From contig NZ_JALDAY010000001.1 of the NCBI RefSeq assembly GCF_022698165.1, positions 1 through 64,000 on the forward strand: 64,000 bases of DNA, read 5' to 3'. The position numbers were made by a program, and so were the translations under genes. Position 1 is the first letter of the stretch; every line of letters begins with the position of its first letter. Origin of the DNA: Streptomyces cylindrosporus (GTDB lineage: Bacteria > Actinomycetota > Actinomycetes > Streptomycetales > Streptomycetaceae). The notes under the pieces were generated by a model, which saw only the letters and a program-made list of their open reading frames with translations, made no database searches and was not told where the DNA came from. Positions 42,145 through 53,093 of this stretch are shown piece after piece.

Positions 42145-42876
42145 ATGACCAGGGACGATGCATCTGCACCCACCCCCCGCGGCCTCGCGCCGGCGTCCTT
42201 CCTCGCCGCCGCCGCGGCGCTGGACACGATCCATGAGGCCCTGCACACGGCCCGGAGCACGCCGGACGGCAAGCGCGCCGCGCCCGGCCGGGCCGATTCG
42301 GGCCGGACCGATGCCGATTCGGAGCGGGCCGATTCGGGCCGGGCCGATTCGGAGCGGGCACTCGCCGCGCTGCTCCTGCTGCGCGAAGCGCGCGAGCAAC
42401 TCGCCGAGTGGGAGCCCGGCCTGATCGAGGCCGCGCGGGAAGCGGGCGCCAGCTGGGCCGATCTCGCCCACCCCCTCGGCGTCTCCAGCCGCCAGGCCGC
42501 CGAACGCCGTTACCTGCGCGTCCGCCCCGGCCGGCCCGGGTCGACGGGCGAAGAGCGGGTACAGGCCACCCGGGACCGCCGCGCCGCGGACCGCACCGTC
42601 ACGGCCTGGGCCCGTGCCAACGCCGCCACGCTGCGCAGGCTCGCCGGGCAGATCACCGCCCTCACCGACCTGCCCGCCGCGGCCCGTACCCCGCTGGAGG
42701 AGCTCACCGCGGCCCTCGCCGACAACGACGCGGCGGCGCTCCTCGGCCCCCTGACGCTCACGCACACGTACCTGACACCCGGCCACCCCGAACTCGCGGC
42801 GCACGTCGACGACGTCGCGCGGCACGCCGGCCAACTCCGCAGGGACAGCGGCGACCAGCGCCAGAACCGCGCTTGA
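42145..42876 (+). CDS. HTH regulator divergent from hsp20
   Basis: The 243-residue protein has a helix-turn-helix in the middle (about residues 94-124; GASWADLAHPLGVSSRQAAE), flanked by helical segments. Residues 49-71 form a low-complexity repeat of RADSGR/RADSER units. It resembles proteins annotated as HSP18 transcriptional regulators in Streptomyces, as I recall; it is not a MarR- or MerR-like RheA or HspR by sequence. GATGGAGG precedes the ATG closely. It likely binds the TGTCATCG boxes and controls hsp20 and itself. Confidence 0.7.
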   Translation: MTRDDASAPTPRGLAPASFLAAAAALDTIHEALHTARSTPDGKRAAPGRADSGRTDADSERADSGRADSERALAALLLLREAREQLAEWEPGLIEAAREAGASWADLAHPLGVSSRQAAERRYLRVRPGRPGSTGEERVQATRDRRAADRTVTAWARANAATLRRLAGQITALTDLPAAARTPLEELTAALADNDAAALLGPLTLTHTYLTPGHPELAAHVDDVARHAGQLRRDSGDQRQNRA

Positions 42877-43035
42877 TCCGGCAGGTGCCCACGCGCCAAT
42901 ACCCACATCCGGCGTGGGCGAGCGTGGGCGAGTGCCGCGGATGTCTGCGGATGTCTAGGTCGGGCCGACGCGGGTAGACGGGAGCGGCAGGCAGGGAGGC
43001 GGCGCGAACCTGGGGAGGTCCGGCGCCGCCTCCCG

Positions 43036-44190
43036 TCAGTCGTGGACCAGCTGTTCGGTCAGCCGATGTGCCTGGGCCAGCAACGTGCCGTAGGTCACCA
43101 GCGCGTCCGGATCGTCGTGTATGGCTTCCGGCAGCCGCCGACGAAAGGCGTCGAGCGTGCGATGAAGCTCCTCGACCGCCTCACGCACCTGCTCCTCGGC
43201 GCGTTCGTCGCGCCCGCTCGGGGCGAGCCGCGTACGACCGTACAGCCGGATGGCGAGCGCGGTGTGGTGCAGGAAGTCCGCGTAGGCACGGGTGACTTCG
43301 GCGGGTGGCCTGGTCGCCTTCCCGCCGTTCGTGGTCTCCCACACCGTCCGGGTCACGCCTGCCGTATGGACGGTGACGTAGTCGAGTACGGCCAGGACGT
43401 CGGTGTACGGCTCACCGCGTGAGGGAGGAGCCTGCTCGCGGGGCCTGCGTGGATTGACGCGCATGCTTTCGCGGCCCCGGTTGATCGCGGACCGGGCCCG
43501 GTCGACGAGGTGGCTCAGACGCAGCGCGCGTTCGTGCCACTCCCGGGCCGCCTCACCGCTCCACTCACCGACGGCCAGGCCGTCGGCCACCGCGTCGAGG
43601 AGTTCCTGAGCTTCATTGGCCGCGTACTGCAGCGCGAAGCGGGCGTCGCGCAGATACACGGGTGGCCGGATCAACGCGTTGAGCACCACGCCGACGACCG
43701 CGCCGAAGAGCGCCTCCGCGATGCGAGACGCGGACGAGGCGACGGTCACGGGGCCGCCGGTCAGTACGAAAAGGGCGCCGGTGGCGGCGTAGACGCCCTG
43801 GCTTCCCAGCCGCCGCCAGTTGCCCAGCAGAAGTACCGCCGGAAGTACGAGGGCCATCGTGACCATGGTGCTGTCCAGCAGCAGCGCCACGCCGGTCGCG
43901 ACGACGGTGCCCACGGTGATCGCCGCGAGCTGCTGCAGACCGTGCGCGAGCGACCGGTACACCGTCGACTCGACCAGTACGACCGCGACCCAGGGCGCCA
44001 CGAACGCCATCGGAGCGTCGAGCCACCAACCGGCGACGGCCCACGCCACCCAGGCGGCCAGCGCAGCCTTCCCGGCCTGCACCACCAGATCCCGCTCGGG
44101 CCCGGGCCCCACCCACACCCGCCGCACCGCCGAAACGGCAGCCCGAGCACGACGCCGGACCGCCCGTATCGCCCCACGCATCCACTCCAT
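43036..44190 (-). CDS. FUSC-family membrane protein
   Basis: The 384-residue protein has about six helices in the first 170 residues, with WWLDAPMAFVAPWVAVVLV and YAATGALFVLTGGPVTV. A long helical cytoplasmic half with many charged residues follows. This is the pattern of fusaric-acid-resistance/aromatic acid exporter (FUSC) proteins, although the second membrane half is missing, so it is of the short type. The start is uncertain: ATG at 44190 or 44181, with no strong ribosome site. Confidence 0.75.
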   Translation of the reverse strand: MEWMRGAIRAVRRRARAAVSAVRRVWVGPGPERDLVVQAGKAALAAWVAWAVAGWWLDAPMAFVAPWVAVVLVESTVYRSLAHGLQQLAAITVGTVVATGVALLLDSTMVTMALVLPAVLLLGNWRRLGSQGVYAATGALFVLTGGPVTVASSASRIAEALFGAVVGVVLNALIRPPVYLRDARFALQYAANEAQELLDAVADGLAVGEWSGEAAREWHERALRLSHLVDRARSAINRGRESMRVNPRRPREQAPPSRGEPYTDVLAVLDYVTVHTAGVTRTVWETTNGGKATRPPAEVTRAYADFLHHTALAIRLYGRTRLAPSGRDERAEEQVREAVEELHRTLDAFRRRLPEAIHDDPDALVTYGTLLAQAHRLTEQLVHD

Positions 44191-44357
44191 GCCACAGCAA
44201 GTGCCACATGAGGGCCGCCCCTCACCCACGGACTGCCCACCGTGCACAGGGATGCCCAGGTCGGAGGACGAACTTGAAGGCCGGGCCGCGAAGTTCGGCA
44301 CGGCCGTGGCCGGAATCCGCCACACCGGCACCACTGGGAATCGAGACAGCAACGAAG

Positions 44358-44430
44358 CGCCCCCGGCAGGACTCGAACCTGCGGCCAAGCGCTTAGAAGG
44401 CGCCTGCTCTATCCACTGAGCTACGGGGGC
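44358..44430 (-). tRNA. tRNA-Arg (anticodon TCT)
   Basis: Read on the minus strand, the sequence folds into a full cloverleaf: acceptor GCCCCCG/CGGGGGC, D arm GCTC/GAGC, anticodon stem GGCGC/GCGCT with loop CTTCTAA (anticodon TCT) and T arm GCAGG-TTCGAGT-CCTGC. It reads AGA codons, which are rare in this DNA. The discriminator is G; CCA is not encoded. Confidence 0.95.
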
Positions 44431-44751
44431 CGGGTGTGTGGCCTCTGTCTTGGGTGCCCGGGTGTGGGCCGGTCCGTGACGTTGCCGGGGACAAGGATAG
44501 GGCTCCCGCATCCATGTCCCTGTTGCTTCGCCTCCGTGGCTCGATGTGGAGGTTCGGTGAAGCGGTCCTGATAATCGCAGGCAGGTACGAATCGTGCATC
44601 GCTTTTGGCCGCTCACGCACCGGGTGTTGTGCACTCGTTATGCCTGGACTGTGCCTGCGTCCCAGTCATCCCTTCCGTCCCTTGTGTCCTGTCGGCGCGC
44701 AGACATGCTCATATGCTTCAGAATTCCCCTAAAATTGGGCATTCTTCGCAT
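44431..44751 (+). promoter_or_regulatory. Gap with candidate -10 box for the dynamin operon
   Basis: This 321-bp gap holds no gene. TAAAAT at 44730-44735 is a near-perfect -10 box in otherwise GC-rich DNA. Transcription from it would start around 44742, only about 10 nt before the GTG codons at 44752 and 44755. No ribosome site lies between, so the mRNA would be nearly leaderless. Confidence 0.5.
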
Positions 44752-46359
44752 GTGGTGACCTTGGACGTACGGCCTCAGCTGCTCGATGCACTCTCCGCCC
44801 TGCGCGACCGTGTCGCCGCCGCACGCTTCCCGCTGCCCCTGGCGGGGGCTCCACGCGCGCGTGCCAACCGCGACGAACTCCTGGCGCAGCTCGACGACTA
44901 CTTGGTGCCCCGGTTGAGGGAGCCCGAAGCACCCTTGCTGGCCGTGATCGGGGGATCGACGGGGGCCGGCAAGTCGACCCTGGTCAACTCCCTTGTGGGG
45001 CGGCGCGTCAGCGAGGCGGGTGTGCTGCGGCCGACCACGCGCACGCCTGTGCTGGTGTGCCATCCGGAGGACCACCACTGGTTCAGCGGGATGAGAGTGC
45101 TGCCCGATCTCACCCGCGTCTGGGTGCCCCACCAGGAGAGCGCGGACGACCTCCTGCTGCCCGGCGAGGACCCCGCGCGCGTGCTGCGCGTCGAGACCGC
45201 CGACACCCTCCCGCGCGGCCTCGCCCTCCTCGACGCCCCCGACATCGACTCCCTGGTGGCCGACAACCGCGTCCTGGCCGCCGAACTCGTCTGCGCGGCC
45301 GACATCTGGGTCATGGTCACCACGGCGGCCCGGTACGCCGACGCGGTGCCCTGGCATCTGCTGCGCACCGCCAAGGAGTACGACGCCACCCTCGTGACGG
45401 TCCTCGACCGGGTGCCCCACCAGGTCGTCTCCGAGGTCTCACGGCAGTACGGCGCCCTGCTCACCAAGGCCGGCCTCGGCGACGTACCCCGCTTCACCGT
45501 GCCCGAACTGCCCGAGTCCGCCTGGGGCGGCGGGCTGCTGCCGGCCACCGCCGTGGCGCCGCTGCGCACCTGGCTCGTCCACCTGGCGCAGGATCCGGCG
45601 GCACGGCAGCACGCCATGGCCCGTACGGCCCACGGGGTGCTCGATTCGCTCAAGGCGCGCATGCCCGAACTCGCCAGCGCCGCCGCCGCCCAGTACGCGG
45701 CCGCCCTCCGGCTCACCTCCGCCGTCGACGGGGCGTACGACAGCGAGCACGCGCGCGTGCGAGGGCGGTTGCAGGCGGGCGCCGTACTCGCCGGGGACGC
45801 GCTGAAGCGGTGGCGCGCGTTTCCGCTCGACTGCAACGCCGGTGAACTTCTCGACGCCCTCGTGGAGAGCCTGGCCGCGCTGCTGCTGTGCGCGGTGACC
45901 GCCGCCGACGAGCGCGTGGACGAGGCCTGGCGGCGCGAACCCGCCGCGAGCGCCCCGGAGCTCGCCGGGCGCGATCCGTCGCTGGAGAGCGCCGAGCACC
46001 GGATCGGGTTGGCCGTACGACGGTGGCGGCGGGAGCTGGAGGAGTACGCCGAGGAGGAGGTGCGCGAGCTCGAACGCAGCGTCGCGCCCGACCCCGAGGC
46101 GGTCGCCGCCCTGGTGGCCACCGCGCTGCTCGGCGGGCGCCGGGCGCGTTCGGCCGGCGAGGGGCTCGCGGAGCGCATCGGCGCGCACGGGGCGCTGCGG
46201 TTGCGCGACCGGGGCGGACGGCTGCTCAACGAGCACCTCGACCAGGTGATGCACACCGAGCGCGAACGCCGGCTCGCGCCCCTGGACGCGCTCGACGTCC
46301 ACCCCGAACCCCAGGCCGAACTCATCGCCGCGCTGTCCGTACTGCAGAAGGAGAGGTGA
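44752..46359 (+). CDS. dynA: Dynamin-like GTPase (DynA-type)
   Basis: The 535-residue protein has a GTPase domain with P-loop [10 protein letters not shown] (near residues 67-76), a RRPTTRTP-like switch region ([14 protein letters not shown]) and the G3 motif DAPDIDS. The usual N/TKxD G4 motif is replaced by VLDRVP. A long helical stalk follows, with coiled-coil pieces around [15 protein letters not shown]. There are no membrane helices. Paired dynamin-like proteins in Streptomyces stabilise sporulation septa together with FtsZ partners; the assignment to dynA rests on pairing and lack of membrane helices. The start is GTG 44752 or 44755. Confidence 0.75.
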   Translation: MVTLDVRPQLLDALSALRDRVAAARFPLPLAGAPRARANRDELLAQLDDYLVPRLREPEAPLLAVIGGSTGAGKSTLVNSLVGRRVSEAGVLRPTTRTPVLVCHPEDHHWFSGMRVLPDLTRVWVPHQESADDLLLPGEDPARVLRVETADTLPRGLALLDAPDIDSLVADNRVLAAELVCAADIWVMVTTAARYADAVPWHLLRTAKEYDATLVTVLDRVPHQVVSEVSRQYGALLTKAGLGDVPRFTVPELPESAWGGGLLPATAVAPLRTWLVHLAQDPAARQHAMARTAHGVLDSLKARMPELASAAAAQYAAALRLTSAVDGAYDSEHARVRGRLQAGAVLAGDALKRWRAFPLDCNAGELLDALVESLAALLLCAVTAADERVDEAWRREPAASAPELAGRDPSLESAEHRIGLAVRRWRRELEEYAEEEVRELERSVAPDPEAVAALVATALLGGRRARSAGEGLAERIGAHGALRLRDRGGRLLNEHLDQVMHTERERRLAPLDALDVHPEPQAELIAALSVLQKER

Positions 46360-46362
46360 CCG

Positions 46363-48384
46363 GTGACCGCCGTCACTGACCAGGACCACACCGAGCACGC
46401 CGATCACCCGGGGGACGCGGTGAACGAGGACAACGGGAACAACGGGAACAACGGCAACAACGAGAACGACGGCAACAAGGAGGACGGCAGCGAAAACGGC
46501 CTCCTCAGGGACGCGATTTCCGGCAACGGACCCTATGGGGAGCGCACTTCCGAGGGCGGAGCCCCCGCGGAGCCCGATGCCGCGCAGGCCCCTGCGGACC
46601 GTGAACGCGACGACCACGCGCGCGTGGCGGGCGCGGACGTGTCCGGTCGTACGGAATCCGCGGACCCTTCCGGTCGTACGGAATCCGCGGACGCCTGGGA
46701 CGACGGACTCATCGCGCGGCGCGTGACCGAGGCGGCCGCCGCCGAGCACGCGGCCATGGTGGAGGCGCGGGGCCACAACGCGCCGCCCGCGGCCCCGCTG
46801 GCGTACGACGGCGCCCTGCGCTCGCGCCTCGACGCCCTGCGCGAACTGGTCGGCCTCTCCCGCACCCGGCTCGACAGCCGCACCCTCGCCGAGGCCGGCC
46901 GGGTGCTCGACGAGGCGGCGGCGCGGCGCAGGCTCTCCGGGCAACACACCGTGGTCGCCATCGCGGGCGCGACCGGCAGCGGCAAGTCGCAGCTCTTCAA
47001 CGCGCTCGCCGGGGTGACCATTTCGGAGACCGGGGTACGACGTCCCACCACGGCCGCGCCCATCGCGTGCAGCTGGAGCGACGGCTCCGCGAGCCTCATC
47101 GAGCGGCTCGGCATCCCGCCCCGGCTGCGCAGACGCCCGCTGCAGAGCGTCGAGAGCGAGGCACAACTGCGCGGACTCGTCCTGATCGACCTGCCCGACC
47201 ACGACTCCGCCGCCGTACAGCACCGCGAGCATGTCGACCGCATCCTGGCGCTCGTCGACGCCGTCATCTGGGTCGTCGACCCGGAGAAGTACGCCGACGC
47301 CATGCTGCACGAGCGCTATCTGCGGCCCATGGCGGGACACGCCGAGGTCATGTTCGTCGTCCTCAACCAGACCGACCGGCTGCCCGGCGAGGCCACCGAG
47401 CAGGTCCTCGACGACCTGCGGCGGCTGCTCGACGAGGACGGGATCGCGCTCGGCGAGTACGGCGAACCGGGCGCCACCGTGCTCGCGCTGTCCGCGCTCA
47501 CCGGGGACGGCGTAGGTGAACTGCGCGAGCTGCTCGGCCAGTTCGTGGCCGAGCGCGGCGCCCCGGCGCGCCGGATCTCGGCCGACCTGGACTCGGCCGC
47601 CGCTGGGCTGTGGCCCGTGTACGCCACCCGGCGGCGCACCGGTCTCAGCGAGGAGGCGCGCGACGAGTTCGCCGCCCGGCTCGCGGACGCGGTCGGCGCG
47701 ACGGCGGCCGGCGAGGCGGCCGAGCGCGCCTGGCTGCGCAACGCCAACAAGGCCTGCGGGACGCCCTGGCTGCGGCTGTGGCGCTGGTACCAGGACCGGT
47801 ACGAACCGGCCACGGGACGGCTGCCGTTGCGTGCGCAGGCCGACGAGGAGGCGACCGCGCGCCAGCGCGTCGAGCAGGCGGTACGGACCCTCTCCGACCG
47901 GGCCTCGGCCGGACTGCCCGCGCCCTGGGCGCAGGCCGTGCGCGAGGCCGCCGTACGGGGATCGCAGGGGTTGCCCGAGGCGCTCGACGAGCTGGCGGCG
48001 CGGGCGGGACTGCCGCCGGGGCGGCCGCCGCGACCGGGCTGGTGGCCGGCCGCCGTACTCGCCCAGGCGGCCATGACGATCCTCCAAGTCATCGGCGGGC
48101 TGTGGCTGTTGGGGCAGATCATCGGGTTCATGGCGCCCAACCTGGGCGTGCCGGTGCTGCTCATGGTGACCGGCATCGTCGGCGGCCCGCTGGTCGAGTG
48201 GAGCTGCCGGATGGCGGCGCGCGGGCCCGCCCGGCGGTACGGCATGGACGCGGAACGCCGATTGCGGGAGGCGGCCGCCGGCTGTGGCCGGGCGAGGGTG
48301 CTGGATCCGGTGGCGGCGGAGCTGCTGCGGTACCGGGAGGTGCGCGAGCAGTACGGGCGTGTCGTGGGGGTGGGCGCCACCTGA
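46363..48384 (+). CDS. dynB: Dynamin-like GTPase with membrane anchor (DynB-type)
   Basis: The 673-residue protein starts at a GTG three bases after the previous stop. Its first 120 residues are disordered: an Asn/Gly/Glu run and a duplicated SGRTESAD unit. The GTPase has P-loop AGATGSGKS (near 200), RRPTTAAP, G3 DLPDHDS and G4 NQTD. Two membrane helices near 563-610 (ILQVIGGLWLLGQIIGFM and VLLMVTGIVGGPLVEW) fit the membrane partner of a two-protein dynamin. It would recruit the first gene's product to division septa. Assignment is by analogy to the Streptomyces DynA/DynB pair. Confidence 0.75.
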   Translation: MTAVTDQDHTEHADHPGDAVNEDNGNNGNNGNNENDGNKEDGSENGLLRDAISGNGPYGERTSEGGAPAEPDAAQAPADRERDDHARVAGADVSGRTESADPSGRTESADAWDDGLIARRVTEAAAAEHAAMVEARGHNAPPAAPLAYDGALRSRLDALRELVGLSRTRLDSRTLAEAGRVLDEAAARRRLSGQHTVVAIAGATGSGKSQLFNALAGVTISETGVRRPTTAAPIACSWSDGSASLIERLGIPPRLRRRPLQSVESEAQLRGLVLIDLPDHDSAAVQHREHVDRILALVDAVIWVVDPEKYADAMLHERYLRPMAGHAEVMFVVLNQTDRLPGEATEQVLDDLRRLLDEDGIALGEYGEPGATVLALSALTGDGVGELRELLGQFVAERGAPARRISADLDSAAAGLWPVYATRRRTGLSEEARDEFAARLADAVGATAAGEAAERAWLRNANKACGTPWLRLWRWYQDRYEPATGRLPLRAQADEEATARQRVEQAVRTLSDRASAGLPAPWAQAVREAAVRGSQGLPEALDELAARAGLPPGRPPRPGWWPAAVLAQAAMTILQVIGGLWLLGQIIGFMAPNLGVPVLLMVTGIVGGPLVEWSCRMAARGPARRYGMDAERRLREAAAGCGRARVLDPVAAELLRYREVREQYGRVVGVGAT

Positions 48385-48447
48385 GCGCCGAGCGCGCCGA
48401 GCGCGCCCCTTGGAGGTGACGGGGGCTCACTCGTCCGGGTGGTGGAG

Positions 48448-48474
48448 TTTTCCACAGGCGGGCGGTGGTCCACA
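48448..48474 (+). promoter_or_regulatory. Two DnaA-box-like 9-mers upstream of ssb
   Basis: TTTTCCACA (48448-48456) and TGGTCCACA (48466-48474) each differ by one base from TTGTCCACA, the streptomycete DnaA box as I recall it. They lie 18 bp apart in the 236-bp gap before ssb and could place it under DnaA control. Confidence 0.35.
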
Positions 48475-48620
48475 GGGCTCAGCGGGCTCGGCCCGACGGA
48501 GGCAGTCTGGCGGTGCGGCGATCACGCAGCACGTGACCGCCGTGGCAGACGCAGCCGTACGGGACGGGCCCGTACGCATGTCCGCCCGGCCCCGGCGGCC
48601 GGGCGAGGGAGGGGTTCGCG

Positions 48621-49103
48621 ATGAACGAGACGATCGTCTGTGCCGTGGGGAACGTGGCGACACGACCGGTGTACCGGGAGCTGGCCTCGGGACCGTCCGC
48701 ACGGTTCCGGCTCGCGGTGACCCCGCGCTACTGGGACCGCGAGAAGAACGAGTGGACCGACGGCCACACCAACTTCTTCACGGTGTGGGCCAACCGGCAG
48801 CTCGCCGTGAACGCGGCGGCCTCGCTCGATGTGGGCGATCCCGTGATCGTGCAGGGCCGCCTGAAGGTGCGCTCCGACGTCAGGGAGGGGCAGAACTGGA
48901 TCTCGGCCGACCTCGACGCGATCACGATCGGCCACGACATGGCGAGGGGCACGTCGGCCTTCCGGCGGGCGAACAGGTCGGACGGGGGTACGGCCGCGCA
49001 GGCGGCGCAGCCCGAGCCCAACTGGGAGACACCGCCGGGGGATCCGGGGGATCCGGGGGCCCTGGCGTCCCAACAGGAGCCGGAGCCCGCTGCGGTGACG
49101 TGA
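48621..49103 (+). CDS. ssb: Single-stranded DNA-binding protein (accessory type)
   Basis: The 160-residue protein has the OB fold of bacterial SSB: MNETIVCAVGNVATRPVYREL, SARFRLAVTPRYWDREKNEW, FFTVWANRQLAVNAAASL and GDPVIVQGRLKVRSD. The tail is Gly/Pro/Asp-rich but lacks the acidic DDDIPF tip that binds partner proteins. Streptomyces have two SSB paralogs, and this one, away from the rpsF-rpsR-rplI context, is likely the second (SsbB-like). GAGGGAGGGG precedes the ATG. Confidence 0.85.
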   Translation: MNETIVCAVGNVATRPVYRELASGPSARFRLAVTPRYWDREKNEWTDGHTNFFTVWANRQLAVNAAASLDVGDPVIVQGRLKVRSDVREGQNWISADLDAITIGHDMARGTSAFRRANRSDGGTAAQAAQPEPNWETPPGDPGDPGALASQQEPEPAAVT

Positions 49104-49135
49104 TGTCAGACAGTGTCCCGAGCTGACCGGACTGC

Positions 49136-49186
49136 GGCTTATCGGCGAATGCGCTCCGAACGACCCGGTGGATTTGTCGATAAGCC
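49136..49186 (+). repeat. 9-bp inverted repeat between ssb and the thioester protein gene
   Basis: GGCTTATCG (49136-49144) and CGATAAGCC (49178-49186) are perfect inverse copies separated by 33 bp. It is AT-richer than the surroundings. It could be a weak ssb terminator or a regulator site of the downstream surface-protein gene. Confidence 0.4.
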
Positions 49187-49373
49187 CTGTTCACAGGCCG
49201 TGTAGGCGATAACGATTCCGAGTCGGATCCGTTGTACGACGGTATGACCGGGAAGCGGGGTGCGCCCGCGTCCCTAGGATGCCGGGCAAGGCTCTCGTGG
49301 CTGTCGGGGCTTCTGATTCTGCTGGTGGGACCTCACCCCCCACGTCAACGGGTCCTGCTAGAAGGGGAATTTG

Positions 49374-50816
49374 GTGTTTGCTGCGTTCTCTGTGTCCTCC
49401 GCGCTCTCCGCGTTCTCTTCGCTGTCGTCGCGCAGGCGTGGTGCGGTCCGCCTCGCCGCCGTGACCTGGGTGTCCGGGCTCGTCGCCGCCGGTGTGCTCG
49501 CCGGGGCCGGGTCGGCCGCCGCCGAGGAGACGACACAGAGCCAGGGCGGGGCGACCGCCACGATAGGCGGCCTCAAGACGTACGGGGAGGCCGTGATCCA
49601 CGGTGACTCCGGCGACCAGCGGGTCTCGGCGGGCCTGTTCGAAATGTCCGTCGACGGGGGCGGCACGCTGCAGACGTACTGCGTCGACCTGCACAACCCC
49701 ACCCAGCGGGACGCCAAGTACCACGAGACGCCCTGGAGCGGGACCTCGCTGGGCGCCAACAAGGACGCCGGCCGGATCCGCTGGATCCTGGAGAACTCCT
49801 ACCCGCAGGTCAACGACCTTGCCGCGCTCGCCGTCAAGGCGGGTGTCAAGGGCGGCCTGACCGAGCAGGACGCGGCGGCCGGCACCCAGGTGGCGATCTG
49901 GCGCTACTCGGACGGGGCGGATGTCGACGCCGTCGACCCGCAGGCCGAGAGGCTCGCGGACTACCTCCAGAAGAGCGCCGTCGACGTGGCGGAGCCCAAG
50001 GCCTCGCTGACTCTCGACCCGCCCGCGGTCTCCGGCCACCCCGGTGAGCTGCTCGGCCCGGTGACCGTGCACACCAACGCGGCCGGGGTGACCCTCACCC
50101 CGCCGGCCGACGCGGCCATGACGGGCGTACGGATCGTCGGCAAGGACGGCAAGCCGCTCACCGCGGCGGCCGACGGCAGCCAGGTCTTCTTCGACGTGCC
50201 CGAGGACGCCGCGGCCGGTTCGGCCGAGCTGACCGTGCAGGCCTCGACCACCGTGCCGGTCGGCCGGGCCTTCGCCTCCGAGAGCCGCAGCCAGACGCAG
50301 ATCCTGGCCGGCTCCAGCGAGTCGACGGTCTCGGCGACGGCGAGCGCGGCCTGGGCGAAGAAGGGGCCCATACCGGCTCTGTCCGCGGTGCGGAACTGCG
50401 CCAAGGGCGGGGTGGACATCACCGCGGCCAACCAGGGCGACGAGGCGTTCACGTTCTCGCTGATGGAGACCGAGTACAGCATCCCGGCGGGCGAGTCGCG
50501 CACGGTGACGATCCCCCTCCAGGAAGATCAGCCGTACGACTTCACGATCACGGGACCGGGCGGGCTGGACAAGCGGTTCACGGGGATCCTCGACTGCAAA
50601 ACGGAGGCGCAGGCCAGTGAGGGCGGGGACGCGGTCCAGACCCTGAGCGAGCCGAGCCCGGCCACGGTGGGCGGCAGCGTCGACGACACCAACCTCGCCG
50701 CGACCGGCGGCTCCAGCACGACCCCGCTGATCGCGGGCGTGGCCATCGGGCTGGTGGTGATCGGTGGCGCGGCACTGGTGCTCACGGGGAAGAAGCAGTC
50801 GCCGACGGAGGAGTGA
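49374..50816 (+). CDS. Thioester-domain surface protein with LAXTG sorting signal
   Basis: The 480-residue protein has a long signal peptide (to about AGSAAA). A thioester domain follows, with C103 in TYCVDL and Q172 in TQVAIW that should form an internal Cys-Gln thioester. Two beta-sandwich-like regions come next, then LAATG (441-445), a hydrophobic helix and a KKQSPTEE tail. Such proteins bind covalently to surfaces through the thioester and are fixed to peptidoglycan by class E sortase. GTG 49374 follows GAAGGGGAA. It stands alone. Confidence 0.85.
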   Translation: MFAAFSVSSALSAFSSLSSRRRGAVRLAAVTWVSGLVAAGVLAGAGSAAAEETTQSQGGATATIGGLKTYGEAVIHGDSGDQRVSAGLFEMSVDGGGTLQTYCVDLHNPTQRDAKYHETPWSGTSLGANKDAGRIRWILENSYPQVNDLAALAVKAGVKGGLTEQDAAAGTQVAIWRYSDGADVDAVDPQAERLADYLQKSAVDVAEPKASLTLDPPAVSGHPGELLGPVTVHTNAAGVTLTPPADAAMTGVRIVGKDGKPLTAAADGSQVFFDVPEDAAAGSAELTVQASTTVPVGRAFASESRSQTQILAGSSESTVSATASAAWAKKGPIPALSAVRNCAKGGVDITAANQGDEAFTFSLMETEYSIPAGESRTVTIPLQEDQPYDFTITGPGGLDKRFTGILDCKTEAQASEGGDAVQTLSEPSPATVGGSVDDTNLAATGGSSTTPLIAGVAIGLVVIGGAALVLTGKKQSPTEE

Positions 50817-50901
50817 GCCGTCGCGGGGTGTGCGAGGGAGCGTGGGGTGTCCCGGGGAGTGCGGGGTGTCCGCCGGAGCCCGCGCCGGGCAGGATGAGCG
50901 C

Positions 50902-51267
50902 ATGACCAAGTCACCGGTACCACCGGGGGACCACGCTTCCTCCGTTCTCTCCCTCTGGTCGCACGACTCGGTGCTGTCGATCGGCTCGGTGGGCTCGGTC
51001 CTGTCCATCGGCTCCGTCGGCTCGGCCCTGTCGATCGGCTCGATCGGCAGCGCCCTCTCCGTCGGCTCGATCGGCTCGGCCCTCTCCGTCATCTCGGCCG
51101 GTTCCTGGCTGAGCAAGGGCTCCGTACTCTCCGCCCACTCCCAGTGGTCGATCCTGTCGTGGCGCTCGTCCCGGGCCTTCCGCTCGGCGGGCGCGGTGGG
51201 CACGGCGAGCGCGCTGGCACTGGCCGCGGTGCTGCTGGCCCGCCGGGTGCCGGCCGGCGACGACTGA
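50902..51267 (+). CDS. Ser-Gly repeat protein, putative membrane-linked beta-solenoid
   Basis: The 121-residue protein is built, from about residue 14 to 80, of 5- to 10-residue units such as SIGSVGSVL and SIGSIGSAL. Hydrophobic and Ser/Gly positions alternate strictly. This pattern favours a narrow beta-solenoid. A single hydrophobic helix (ASALALAAVLLARR) ends the chain. There is no signal peptide. It lies between the thioester protein and ettA. Function is unknown; the repeat recalls, without proof, ice-binding-type or lipid-associated solenoids. Confidence 0.65.
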   Translation: MTKSPVPPGDHASSVLSLWSHDSVLSIGSVGSVLSIGSVGSALSIGSIGSALSVGSIGSALSVISAGSWLSKGSVLSAHSQWSILSWRSSRAFRSAGAVGTASALALAAVLLARRVPAGDD

Positions 51268-51422
51268 CAGGGGCTCCTCAGCCGGCCGCCGTCCCCCGCG
51301 GTCGACAGGGAAACCCCAGGTCACAGCCGCCCGTGCATACGCGTTTCCGTCCGGGGATGGACGTACGGCAAGATGGGGTGTATCTGCCCACTGCCAGATT
51401 TCAAGCTGCCGGACGGTTTCTC

Positions 51423-53087
<1,665 letters not shown>

Positions 53088-53093
53088 TCGATC

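Noticed and set aside
49104..49373. Riboswitch (for example c-di-AMP type) upstream of the thioester surface protein
   Set aside because: I could not match the conserved core of any riboswitch class; only a simple inverted repeat is present.
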